Assembly: GCA_002010925.1 (NCBI GenBank)
Contig: MTLR01000110.1
Coordinates: 1 to 11,120, forward strand
DNA from: Candidatus Bathyarchaeota archaeon JdFR-04
Lineage (GTDB): Archaea > Thermoproteota > Bathyarchaeia > Bathyarchaeales > UBA233
DNA: 11,120 bases
Direction of reading: 5' to 3'
In this document: positions 1-7,463 of the stretch, one piece after another
How the letters are laid out: every line of letters starts with the position of its first letter
Numbering within the stretch: position 1 is the first letter of the stretch
Position numbers and translations under genes: made by a program
Notes under the pieces: generated by a model
The model's input: the letters and a program-made list of their open reading frames with translations, nothing else
Databases searched by the model: none
Told to the model about the DNA's origin: nothing

Positions 1-2640
1 ATACGCGAGTTCAGACAAGCAATCGCCCACCTAGTCGACAGAACATGGCTCAACACAATAATCGGCCCAGGCTTCTATACCCCGCTGTACACGCCCGTAC
101 CACCAAGCATGGGCACATACGTGCACCCAGAAATCCGGCCAGGAGGCGCCTTGGCACACTTAACCTACCCCTACGACCCAACAACAGCCGCACAACTCCT
201 AGACACAGCAGGCTTCCCTGTTAACCCAGCGACAGGCTGGAGGTTCTGGGACATGAACGGCGACGGCATCGAACAGCCAGAAGAGTACCTAGAGCTTAAA
301 TTCTTCATCCGAAGCGATGACCAGCACAGAAGGGACTTCGGAACCTGGCTCGCAGCTGAGCTTGAAAACGTAGGCGTACGCGTAAACGAAGTTATAGGCA
401 CCATCACAGTTGCTTGGTTCCAAGTGTTCAGAGACAAGGACTTTCACCTGTACACGGGCGGCTGGAGCCTCGGCGTAGACCCGGACCACCTCACACTGTG
501 GAACTGGGACTTCTATTGGCATCCGGGCTTCTGCAACAACTACGCCGCATGCAACAACCAAACCTTCAACCAAGCAAGCTACGGCGTATTATACGCAAAC
601 ACCTTCGAAGAAGCAAAAATAAACGCCTGGAAAGCCCAGGAAGCCTTCTGCGGGGACGTCCTATCCATCCCGCTCTGGAGCTACAGCGGATTTAAAGCCA
701 TAAGACGACACTACTCAGGCGGAACAGCTGGCAGTCCAGTTACACCGGACGACGGAGAAAACCAGTACAGAGGCCAATACTGGGAAGGCCTCGTAAACAT
801 GCCAGGCTACGGAATAGACAACCACTGGACCCTCCTAAACATGCACCCACAGGGATTCGAACTCGGAGACGGCGAAAACCTAACCATACGATGGGGCTTC
901 AAAACATCCACCATCAATAGCCTAAACCCACTATACGCCCAATGGCCATGGGAATGGAAAATCCTAGACCTAATCTACGACAAACTCATAACACGCAATC
1001 CATACAACCTAGCCGAGTTCATCCCTTGGCTAGCCACAAATTTCGAAGTTTCAACATATTCCCATCCAATCTACGGAACATGCACCAAGATAGCTCTAGC
1101 CCTCAGAACAGACGTGTACTGGAGCGACGGAACACCCCTAACAGCCGCAGACATAGCATTCACACTCGTCGAGCTACCCAAAGCGCTAGAGGCCATAGGA
1201 CTACCACCACCAATATGGATCAAAAACGTAATGGACATAACCTCAGTTGACCCAAGGGAGCCAACCCTCATAGAAATACTGTTCAACACCAAAACCATAT
1301 GGGCATTAAGCGGGATAAGCCAAACCCCCATCCTGCCCAAACACATCTGGAAACCACTAATCCTCGGACCCGACCTCACACCAGGAACTGAGGACGACGG
1401 CACCTACGAAACCGTCTACAGCTTCGCCCCAGACCCCAACCTAATAGGCTCAGGCCCATGGAGACTAGTTGAATACATAGAATTCAGCCACGTACTAATG
1501 GTAGCAAACCGCCCTGGAAGCACAGTACAAACAAACATCGAGGGAAGTGTACCAATAATGAGTCCCTACGGATATTTTGCCTCTAATCCAATAAGGATAA
1601 AGGCGTACGCCGACGGCTTTCACGGAAAATTCACAATTGACGGCCCTGGCTGGGGGAGTGTTCCGAGCTTTAACATGCTTGTTAATTTCATAATCGAGGT
1701 CCACAACCTACACGCTAGCCAAATAATCACTGTTGACAAATACGTGTACATGGATGAGTCCCTAATCTGGCATACGCCACTAGCGATCGATCCGCTATGG
1801 GTGGATAACGAAACGCTGCAGCTAATATTGTACAGTACGTTTCATACGCTCAAAGTTGCCGTTTATATTAACACCGCTGGATTTCCATGGGATGGAGTGT
1901 GGGTGAACTATACCTACCCACTATGGATTACCTTCAGAGAGGATATAACTGGCAGCACATTCTACGACGACATAGGGCTTTCTGACTACCCATACAAATC
2001 GCAATTGCCTACATCGGACTTTAGTGTGAATAATGTTGATACTATTATAGCGTTCCTTGCGTTTGGTTCTTATCCTGGCCACGAGCGGTGGAACTCGATA
2101 GCAGACATAAATCACAACTATATCGTAGATATCCTCGACATATATGAGATAGGAGGAGATTATCCCACCCAATCCTTTAGCGTGATGTGGATAAAAATTG
2201 TTGACAGTGCGCCGCCTAGCCATTGGGTATGGGAGAACTACACCATACTTATAGATTCGAACTGTGCAATGTTGATGCCTGAATCTGGAGCTTTCAACTA
2301 CACCCTAAAGGAGATATGCTTTAACCTAGATGTTTTAAGGCCTGGGTATTGTGCTGTTTCTATTCCTAAACAGGTTCTGCACGGAGGCTTTGCCTTATAC
2401 CTTAATGGTACTCTAACGCCCAGCGTCATAACGTGGACATCGACTCAAATAAGCTGGAACCAGATAAGCGGCTACACCTATATAAACTTCACATTGGATG
2501 AAGGATACTACCACGTCAGAATAGTTGGGGAGCACTTAACATGGTTCCCGGGAGACGTCAACAAGGACGGAAAAGTGGATATATTAGACATAGGGACAGC
2601 TGCACTAAACTTTGGACAGCCAAATCCCCCCTTTCCATGA
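1..2640 (+). CDS. ABC transporter substrate-binding protein, family 5, with dockerin-like modules (5' end outside window)
   Basis: The frame is open from base 1, so the true start and signal peptide lie upstream; 879 codons are visible before TGA. Counting from the Met at 109, residues up to about 255 resemble the C-terminal lobe of an SBP_bac_5 (oligopeptide/dipeptide-type) binding protein. Residues 257-480 look like an N-terminal-lobe segment (SDGTPLTAADIAFTL, a family-typical stretch, at 339-353; GSGPWRLVEY near 447-456). The visible order is therefore lobe fragment plus second lobe, suggesting a duplicated or tandem fold. Residues 637-686 form a dockerin-like pair ending in ADINHNYIVDILDI, with degenerate calcium ligands. 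Residues 690-812 resemble a beta-rich archaeal surface module, and 815-828 (GDVNKDGKVDILDI) is a canonical calcium loop. No C-terminal membrane anchor is visible. Inferred role: extracytoplasmic capture of peptides or oligosaccharides for an ABC importer encoded elsewhere. The family is confident; the substrate is unknown. Codon usage changes near 1560. Confidence 0.85.
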   Translation: MREFRQAIAHLVDRTWLNTIIGPGFYTPLYTPVPPSMGTYVHPEIRPGGALAHLTYPYDPTTAAQLLDTAGFPVNPATGWRFWDMNGDGIEQPEEYLELKFFIRSDDQHRRDFGTWLAAELENVGVRVNEVIGTITVAWFQVFRDKDFHLYTGGWSLGVDPDHLTLWNWDFYWHPGFCNNYAACNNQTFNQASYGVLYANTFEEAKINAWKAQEAFCGDVLSIPLWSYSGFKAIRRHYSGGTAGSPVTPDDGENQYRGQYWEGLVNMPGYGIDNHWTLLNMHPQGFELGDGENLTIRWGFKTSTINSLNPLYAQWPWEWKILDLIYDKLITRNPYNLAEFIPWLATNFEVSTYSHPIYGTCTKIALALRTDVYWSDGTPLTAADIAFTLVELPKALEAIGLPPPIWIKNVMDITSVDPREPTLIEILFNTKTIWALSGISQTPILPKHIWKPLILGPDLTPGTEDDGTYETVYSFAPDPNLIGSGPWRLVEYIEFSHVLMVANRPGSTVQTNIEGSVPIMSPYGYFASNPIRIKAYADGFHGKFTIDGPGWGSVPSFNMLVNFIIEVHNLHASQIITVDKYVYMDESLIWHTPLAIDPLWVDNETLQLILYSTFHTLKVAVYINTAGFPWDGVWVNYTYPLWITFREDITGSTFYDDIGLSDYPYKSQLPTSDFSVNNVDTIIAFLAFGSYPGHERWNSIADINHNYIVDILDIYEIGGDYPTQSFSVMWIKIVDSAPPSHWVWENYTILIDSNCAMLMPESGAFNYTLKEICFNLDVLRPGYCAVSIPKQVLHGGFALYLNGTLTPSVITWTSTQISWNQISGYTYINFTLDEGYYHVRIVGEHLTWFPGDVNKDGKVDILDIGTAALNFGQPNPPFP

Positions 2641-2664
2641 AAATGAAATATCCAACCTCCCCCC

Positions 2665-2703
2665 TTTTTCTGTAAAGAAGCACTAAACATATAGTTTACA
2701 GAA
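2665..2703 (+). terminator. T-tract and 9-bp inverted repeat after the binding-protein gene
   Basis: A T5 run (2665-2669) follows a C-rich stretch 25 bp after the TGA stop. It overlaps a perfect inverted repeat: TTCTGTAAA at 2668-2676 and TTTACAGAA at 2695-2703, with an 18-nt loop. Archaeal termination mainly needs a T-tract, so this is a reasonable 3' end for the upstream gene. The repeat could instead be an operator or an RNA-processing stem. Confidence 0.45.
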
Positions 2704-2867
2704 GGCTCTTTAAAACAAAAGTACTTATCAAATGAAACTTTTTGTTTGTCATAAGATTAATCAAGGCGAAGCCAGTGTTTTTGTCTCCGAAGGCATCTTC
2801 GAAAGCTTAATCATGGAGAGGCTGCATACAAAATGTATCAAGATGTTAACAATACTTATCTATCAGT
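2704..2867 (+). other. Intergenic leader upstream of aRF1 with nested stems
   Basis: This non-coding stretch carries a TATA-like TTTAAAA at 2709-2715, which would place a transcript start near 2735-2740. Downstream, GATTAA (2755-2760) can pair with TTAATC (2807-2812) and enclose two small hairpins: GGC/GCC (2765-2773) and CGAAG-GCAT-CTTCG (2788-2801). This could be a structured leader of the release-factor gene or a small RNA. A second weak TATA-like stretch lies at 2851-2860. No tRNA or known riboswitch pattern was recognised. Confidence 0.3.
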
Positions 2868-4175
2868 TTGGATTGTAGCTTAACGGCAAAGTCCATCGAA
2901 TGTGTGAGAGAATTGGTTAAGCGTACTTCCCTTGAATTGTTTCGTTTGAAGAAGATGTTGGGTGATCTGGCGCGTAAGGAAGGGCGGGGTACAGAGCTTA
3001 TTTCGCTCTATGTTCCGCCCGGACGCCAGATAAGCGAAGTAGTTAACATGCTTAGGCAGGAGTATGGGACAGCTTCGAACATAAAATCCACCACTACACG
3101 GAAAAATGTTCAAGACGCAATAGTAAAGGTTCAGCAACGCCTTAAACTTTTTAGGCAAGTGCCTGAAAATGGCTTGGTGATTTTCTGTGGAGCCCTGCCT
3201 CAGAATGGGCCGGGAAGCGAGAAAATAGAAACTTATGTTATAGTGCCGCCTGAGCCGATAAAGGTCTATCTTTATCGATGTAATTCACGTTTTCATATTG
3301 AACCTTTGTTAGAACTTTTAAAGGAGCGGGAGGCCTACGGCATAATTCTAATAGATGCCTCCGAAGCTACTCTTGCTACCTTAAAAGGAAGAAGGCTAGA
3401 AATACTCCAGAAAGCAACCTCAGGGGTGCCTGGAAAACACCGGGCGGGTGGACAGTCAGCCCGAAGATTCGAAAGACTGAGGGAGATGAGACTAAACGAG
3501 TATTACCGGCGGGTAGGGCAACACGCTAACGAGTTGTTTCTAAACATGCCTGATCTGAAAGGTATAATAATTGGCGGCCCAGGCCCAACAAAGCTGGAGT
3601 TCCAAAAAGGCGACTATCTAAGCTATCAGCTGAAAGATAAGATTTTAGATACTGTGGATACCTCCTACGTGGATGAACAAGGCGTAAAGGAAATAGTTGA
3701 GAAGGCACCAGAAATAATGCGCCGCGTCCGCTACATAGAGGAAAAGGAAGTTATGCAAGAGTTCCTTTATCATGTTGGGCATGACACTGGTATGGCGACA
3801 TATGGCGAGGAAGAGGTAAAAAAGGCTTTAGAAATAGGTGCTGTTAAAACCCTGCTGTTGTCTGAGGGGTTAGATATAATCCGCGCCACTGTGAAATGTA
3901 ATGCCTGCGGCTATCAAGAAGAGAAAACCATGCGGTACAAAGAGCTTTTAAATTTTAAATCAAGCTTGGAGGGAAAGCCATGTCCGAAGTGTAAGGCTCC
4001 CTCACTTTCAGTAGCCGAAGTTCAGGACTTGATAGAGGTTTACGCCAAACTTGCTGAAACAGCTAACGCTGAGGTGGAGATGATCTCGACAGAAACCGAA
4101 GAGGGACATATGCTTAAAAAAAGCTTCGGCGGAATCGCCGCCATACTGAGGTTTAAGCTTCAAAACCAAGCTTAA
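2868..4175 (+). CDS. prf1: Peptide chain release factor aRF1
   Basis: Class I archaeal release factor: it reads all three stop codons in the ribosomal A site and triggers peptidyl-tRNA hydrolysis. Over 435 residues the hallmarks are in the expected order. They are RGTELISLY (40-48), TASNIKS stop-codon recognition loop (68-74), YxCxxxF as YRCNSRF (136-142), the catalytic GGQ (194-196) inside GKHRAGGQSARRF, then the C-terminal domain with two Cys pairs, CNAC (344-347) and CPKC (372-375). These form the minidomain zinc site of many archaeal aRF1 proteins. The longest frame opens with TTG at 2868, with no Shine-Dalgarno signal. In-frame GTG (2904) or TTG (2913) would give about 420 residues, closer to the usual length, so the start is uncertain. 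It is convergent with valS, with 2 bp between the stops. Function is very secure. Confidence 0.96.
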   Translation: MDCSLTAKSIECVRELVKRTSLELFRLKKMLGDLARKEGRGTELISLYVPPGRQISEVVNMLRQEYGTASNIKSTTTRKNVQDAIVKVQQRLKLFRQVPENGLVIFCGALPQNGPGSEKIETYVIVPPEPIKVYLYRCNSRFHIEPLLELLKEREAYGIILIDASEATLATLKGRRLEILQKATSGVPGKHRAGGQSARRFERLREMRLNEYYRRVGQHANELFLNMPDLKGIIIGGPGPTKLEFQKGDYLSYQLKDKILDTVDTSYVDEQGVKEIVEKAPEIMRRVRYIEEKEVMQEFLYHVGHDTGMATYGEEEVKKALEIGAVKTLLLSEGLDIIRATVKCNACGYQEEKTMRYKELLNFKSSLEGKPCPKCKAPSLSVAEVQDLIEVYAKLAETANAEVEMISTETEEGHMLKKSFGGIAAILRFKLQNQA

Positions 4176-4177
4176 AA

Positions 4178-6640
4178 TTAAACGTTTTCATATTCCGCCT
4201 TGAATTTTATCTCTTCATATTTCTCAATAGCTTCGCCTTTACCCTTTTCTGGCAGTATCTCAAGGCTTTCCGCTTTGCAGGTGCCAACTATATCTTCTCT
4301 TCCTAACAGTAGGCTTTCAGCATATTCCTTGTTAATAGCATAAATCGTTAGTCTTTTTATAGGCGTGTTTAAAGATATTCTCCTTTCAGCCTTGTTTCTT
4401 CGAACAGCATTTATAACTGCAATCAAGAGATCTCCGCGGCGTTCAGCTTCCTCATCTATTAATTCTTTATGCGGAGTTGGCCAGCATGATAGATGGATAC
4501 TTTTATGCTTCATCTGTTGTTGATATATTGCATAGTAGATTTCCTCAGTTATATGTGGGCATATTGGTGCAAGGAGCTGGAGTATTCGGTATAATGCTTT
4601 ATAAAGCGTGTATTGAGCCGCCCGTTTCTTGTTTTCGCCGTATTTTTCGGGTCTGTATAATCTGTCTTTAGCTGCTTCTATGTAATCGTCGCAGAAAACA
4701 TGCCATGTGAAATTCCGAACTTCCTCAAGAGCAATGTTAAACTGACACTTTTCCAAGGCTTCGGTGACCCTAACCGTTGTTTTCTCAAGTTTGGTTAAGA
4801 GCCATCTATCTAACACTTGAAGTTCAGCGTCCTCTGTTGGTGTATAATCTTTGATCTGGTTGCTGACAAAGCGGGCGGCGTTCCAGAGCTTTATAAGGAA
4901 ACGCCAGCCATATTCCACGTCTGGCCAACGGAAGGGAATGTCTGAGCCTGTTGATCCGCCAGCAGCTGCCCATTGACGGGTGGCGTCAGCACCGTATTTA
5001 TTGAAGACCTCTGGAGTAGCAATGTAATTTCCAAGCGACTTGCTCATTTTCCTCCCATCACTTCCCAAAACCATGCCGTTTATAAGACAGCTTTTGTAGG
5101 GCTTCTCGTTAAAAAGCGCCAAATGTCGAACCATGAGATAATAAGCCCATGTTCGGATGATGTCGATGCCTGATGGATGAACATCGGCAGGAAAGAGTCT
5201 CCGCCAATCTTCTCTATCAGGCCAGCCAGCGTGTACAGCGCATGTAAGGGAAGAGTCAAACCATGTGTCTAAGACATCTTTTTCCGGCGTGAAAGTTTTG
5301 TTTCCACATTTTGGGCATCGATCTGTTTTTGGTGGAGTTGTTTTCGGGTCTATTGGGAGCCATTCGGGTTTAGCGAGTATGATTTCACTGCACTTGTTGC
5401 AATACCAGATTGGTATGGGTGTGGCGAACACTCTTTGGCGGGATATTACCCAGTCCCAGTCCAGGGATTTCGCCCAATCTATTAGCCGGTGCTTCATGTA
5501 ATCAGGATACCACTTCACTTCGAGGGCGCTTTTTTTAACCTGATCGGTTAGTATTCTTGTCTTCATGAACCATTGTTCTCGTTCAAGAATTTCAATTGGG
5601 GTTTTGCATCTCCAGCAAACTCCCACCTCTTGATCAAGCGGCTCGATTTTCTCCAGTAAGCCCTCTTTTTCTAGATCTTGGGTTATGGCTTTTCGGGCTT
5701 CTTCTACGGTGAGGCCGGCGTATTTTCCGGCGTTTGACGTCATCTTTCCTTTCTCATCTATGCACATTATCACAGGCAGTCCATATTTCCTCACGGTTTT
5801 TACGTCTGCTTTGTCGCCGTATGTGCATATCATTACGACGCCTGTTCCGAATTTGGGGTCAACCATTTCGTCCGTTATGATTTGGACTGTTCTGGTGGTT
5901 GTGGGTATGTGGATTTTTCTGCCGATGTATTCGCGGTATCTTTCGTCGTGAGGGTTAACCGCTACGGTTACGCATGCTGGAATGAGTTCGGGTCTAGATG
6001 TGGCTATGGTTAGGAAGCCTCCCTCTTCCAATGGGAAGCGTATATAACTCAACGTGGATTTCCGGCTTTCATATTCTACTTCGGCGTCAGCTATGGCTGT
6101 TTCACAGCGGGGACACCAATTTATAGGGTGGGTCCCACGGTAAATGAACCCCTTATCATAGAGGATTATAAAAGAAAGCTGGACACGTCTCCAGTAGTCG
6201 GGGTCCATAGTGCGATATTCAGTTGTCCAGTCGATAGAGCATCCTAGGCGTTTGATGGCCGTCTTCATTACACCTATGTACTTTTCGACGAGTTCCTCGC
6301 ACATTTTACGGAATTTCCCCGGTGGGACATCTGTCTTTTTAACTCCATATCTCTCTTCAGCTTCCACCTCGGTTGGAAGTCCGTGGCAGTCCCATCCCTG
6401 GGGGAAATAAACATTATAACCTCGCATGCGTTTATAGCGAGCTAGTATGTCGAAGTAAGTCCAGTTTAGAACGTTGCCCATGTGGAAGTCTCCAGAAGGG
6501 TAAGGCGGCGGCGTATCAATGCTAAAAGTAGGACGTTTATGGTCATTCCAATTAAAACGATAAATTCCCAGTTCTTCCCATTTCTTTTGCCATTTCTCCT
6601 CGATTTCAAGGATATTACATTGCTTTGGCAGCGATTTCAC
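4178..6640 (-). CDS. valS: Valyl-tRNA synthetase (archaeal type)
   Basis: Class Ia aminoacyl-tRNA synthetase charging tRNA-Val. The frame reaches an ATG at 6718 (846 aa), but a GTG at 6640 is the better start. It follows a GAGGGT ribosome binding site at 6647-6652 with a 6-nt spacer, a TATA box lies at 6692-6701 (inside the longer version), and the family N-terminus begins near LPK...IEEKWQKKWEE. This gives 820 residues. In the 846-residue numbering: HIGH-like motif HMGN (79-82), WCPRC (201-205), CP1 editing domain with ATSRPE (239-244) and GTGVV (291-295), Cys pairs at 368/371, 440/443 and 468/471, DTWFDSS (484-490), KMSKS (557-561), then the anticodon-binding helical domain (from about 630). 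The DTWFDSS stretch and overall pattern point to Val rather than Ile or Leu. The HMGN variant replaces the second His of HIGH by Asn. Confidence 0.94.
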   Translation of the reverse strand: MKSLPKQCNILEIEEKWQKKWEELGIYRFNWNDHKRPTFSIDTPPPYPSGDFHMGNVLNWTYFDILARYKRMRGYNVYFPQGWDCHGLPTEVEAEERYGVKKTDVPPGKFRKMCEELVEKYIGVMKTAIKRLGCSIDWTTEYRTMDPDYWRRVQLSFIILYDKGFIYRGTHPINWCPRCETAIADAEVEYESRKSTLSYIRFPLEEGGFLTIATSRPELIPACVTVAVNPHDERYREYIGRKIHIPTTTRTVQIITDEMVDPKFGTGVVMICTYGDKADVKTVRKYGLPVIMCIDEKGKMTSNAGKYAGLTVEEARKAITQDLEKEGLLEKIEPLDQEVGVCWRCKTPIEILEREQWFMKTRILTDQVKKSALEVKWYPDYMKHRLIDWAKSLDWDWVISRQRVFATPIPIWYCNKCSEIILAKPEWLPIDPKTTPPKTDRCPKCGNKTFTPEKDVLDTWFDSSLTCAVHAGWPDREDWRRLFPADVHPSGIDIIRTWAYYLMVRHLALFNEKPYKSCLINGMVLGSDGRKMSKSLGNYIATPEVFNKYGADATRQWAAAGGSTGSDIPFRWPDVEYGWRFLIKLWNAARFVSNQIKDYTPTEDAELQVLDRWLLTKLEKTTVRVTEALEKCQFNIALEEVRNFTWHVFCDDYIEAAKDRLYRPEKYGENKKRAAQYTLYKALYRILQLLAPICPHITEEIYYAIYQQQMKHKSIHLSCWPTPHKELIDEEAERRGDLLIAVINAVRRNKAERRISLNTPIKRLTIYAINKEYAESLLLGREDIVGTCKAESLEILPEKGKGEAIEKYEEIKFKAEYENV

Positions 6641-6691
6641 CTTCAAACCCTCGCGGTTGTTTTGTAAACTATGCAATAGGAAAAGGCGTGG

Positions 6692-6701
6692 AAATAAATA
6701 A
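6692..6701 (-). promoter_or_regulatory. TATA box of valS
   Basis: On the minus strand this reads TTATTTATTT, an archaeal TATA-box type sequence. A start about 25 nt downstream would fall near 6670, giving a leader of roughly 30 nt before the GTG at 6640. This supports the shorter valS start. Confidence 0.5.
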
Positions 6702-6718
6702 CACTTATCGTTTTCCAT

Positions 6719-6927
6719 AGGCGATTTGTAGCTCCCTATACACGATGGAAAAATCGTGAAACAGAAAATGGGTGTAAGTCAGTTAAGCATTTTGTATAAA
6801 CAAATTATATAAACAACATGAGGGAGGGGGCAAGTTAATTTCGAGCCCCATAAGTTTGAAAAATTAGTTAAGAACGTTTATCATTTTGAAATCTGTAATT
6901 AACGGTATATTAGGCTGGAGAGCTGAA
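6719..6927. promoter_or_regulatory. Divergent control region between valS and thiT
   Basis: This AT-rich region holds several elements. A 6-bp inverted repeat CACGAT/ATCGTG sits at 6741-6758. Two direct copies of TATAAACAA lie at 6795-6803 and 6808-6816, 13 bp apart, each a plausible TATA box for thiT. A GGGGC/GCCCC stem lies at 6827-6849, just where a transcript from the second TATA would begin. A further TATA-like GTTTATC at 6875-6881 would give a short leader to the ATG at 6928. No thiamine-pyrophosphate riboswitch core was found by eye. Confidence 0.45.
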
Positions 6928-7446
6928 ATGTTGGATAGTTATATATTTTCAACGAAAGTGTTGGCTGAGGCTTCGATGGCTGTAGCCTTAACCGTTATTC
7001 TAAGAGAGATTTTGCCTCCTTTATACATGATGCCCCAAGGAGGCTCTATAACGGTGGCTGGGCTTGTACCTCTCTTATGGCTCGCCTTAAGGCGTGGGGT
7101 AGTCGCTGGAATATTTGCGGGTATGGTTTACGGGCTAATAAACATGTCTTTTGGTGGTTATGTTGTGCACCCTATTCAAGCGTTGCTTGACTATCCCCTA
7201 GCTTTTGCGGCTTTAGGTTTAGCCGGGTTTTGGAAAAATAATCCATTAGTTGGCGCGATTTCCGGTATAGCTGGAAGATTCGTCTGCTCGTTCCTCGCCG
7301 GAATCGTTTTCTTTACTACTTTTTCCATAGACGGAGTAATTATGTCCGCCGTTTACAACGGAACTTACCTTTTAGGAGAATTAGCCATAAGTTTGGTAAT
7401 TCTCTTTATATTGGCCAAAGAAGGCATCACTTACATTTACCTTTAG
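6928..7446 (+). CDS. thiT: Thiamine transporter substrate-binding subunit, ThiT family (ECF S component)
   Basis: A 172-residue integral membrane protein recognised as the ThiT family, the thiamine-specific S component of energy-coupling factor transporters. It binds thiamine in the membrane and works with a shared EcfT/EcfA module, not encoded here. The family signature MPQGGSIT lies about 34 residues in. It is followed by a string of hydrophobic helices with LVPLLWLALRRG, a Gly-rich GMVYGLINMSFGGY segment, and HPIQALLDYPLAFAALGLAG, all typical. The frame extends back to a TTG at 6886, but the ATG at 6928 has a GGAG site at 6917-6920 with a 7-nt spacer and matches the usual N-terminus. It ends in TAG, and 17 bp later comes a methyltransferase gene, so the two are probably co-transcribed. 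Confidence 0.86.
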   Translation: MLDSYIFSTKVLAEASMAVALTVILREILPPLYMMPQGGSITVAGLVPLLWLALRRGVVAGIFAGMVYGLINMSFGGYVVHPIQALLDYPLAFAALGLAGFWKNNPLVGAISGIAGRFVCSFLAGIVFFTTFSIDGVIMSAVYNGTYLLGELAISLVILFILAKEGITYIYL

Positions 7447-7463
7447 CAGGGTGACGTAACTTC

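Noticed and set aside
6641..6718. N-terminal 26-residue extension of valS to the ATG at 6718
   Set aside because: It includes the likely TATA box, has no ribosome binding site at the ATG, and goes beyond the family N-terminus. The GTG at 6640 with GAGGGT is better.
6719..6927. Possible TPP riboswitch before thiT
   Set aside because: I looked for the conserved CUGAGA and ACCUGAU-type core segments and did not find them. The GGGGC/GCCCC stem alone is not evidence.
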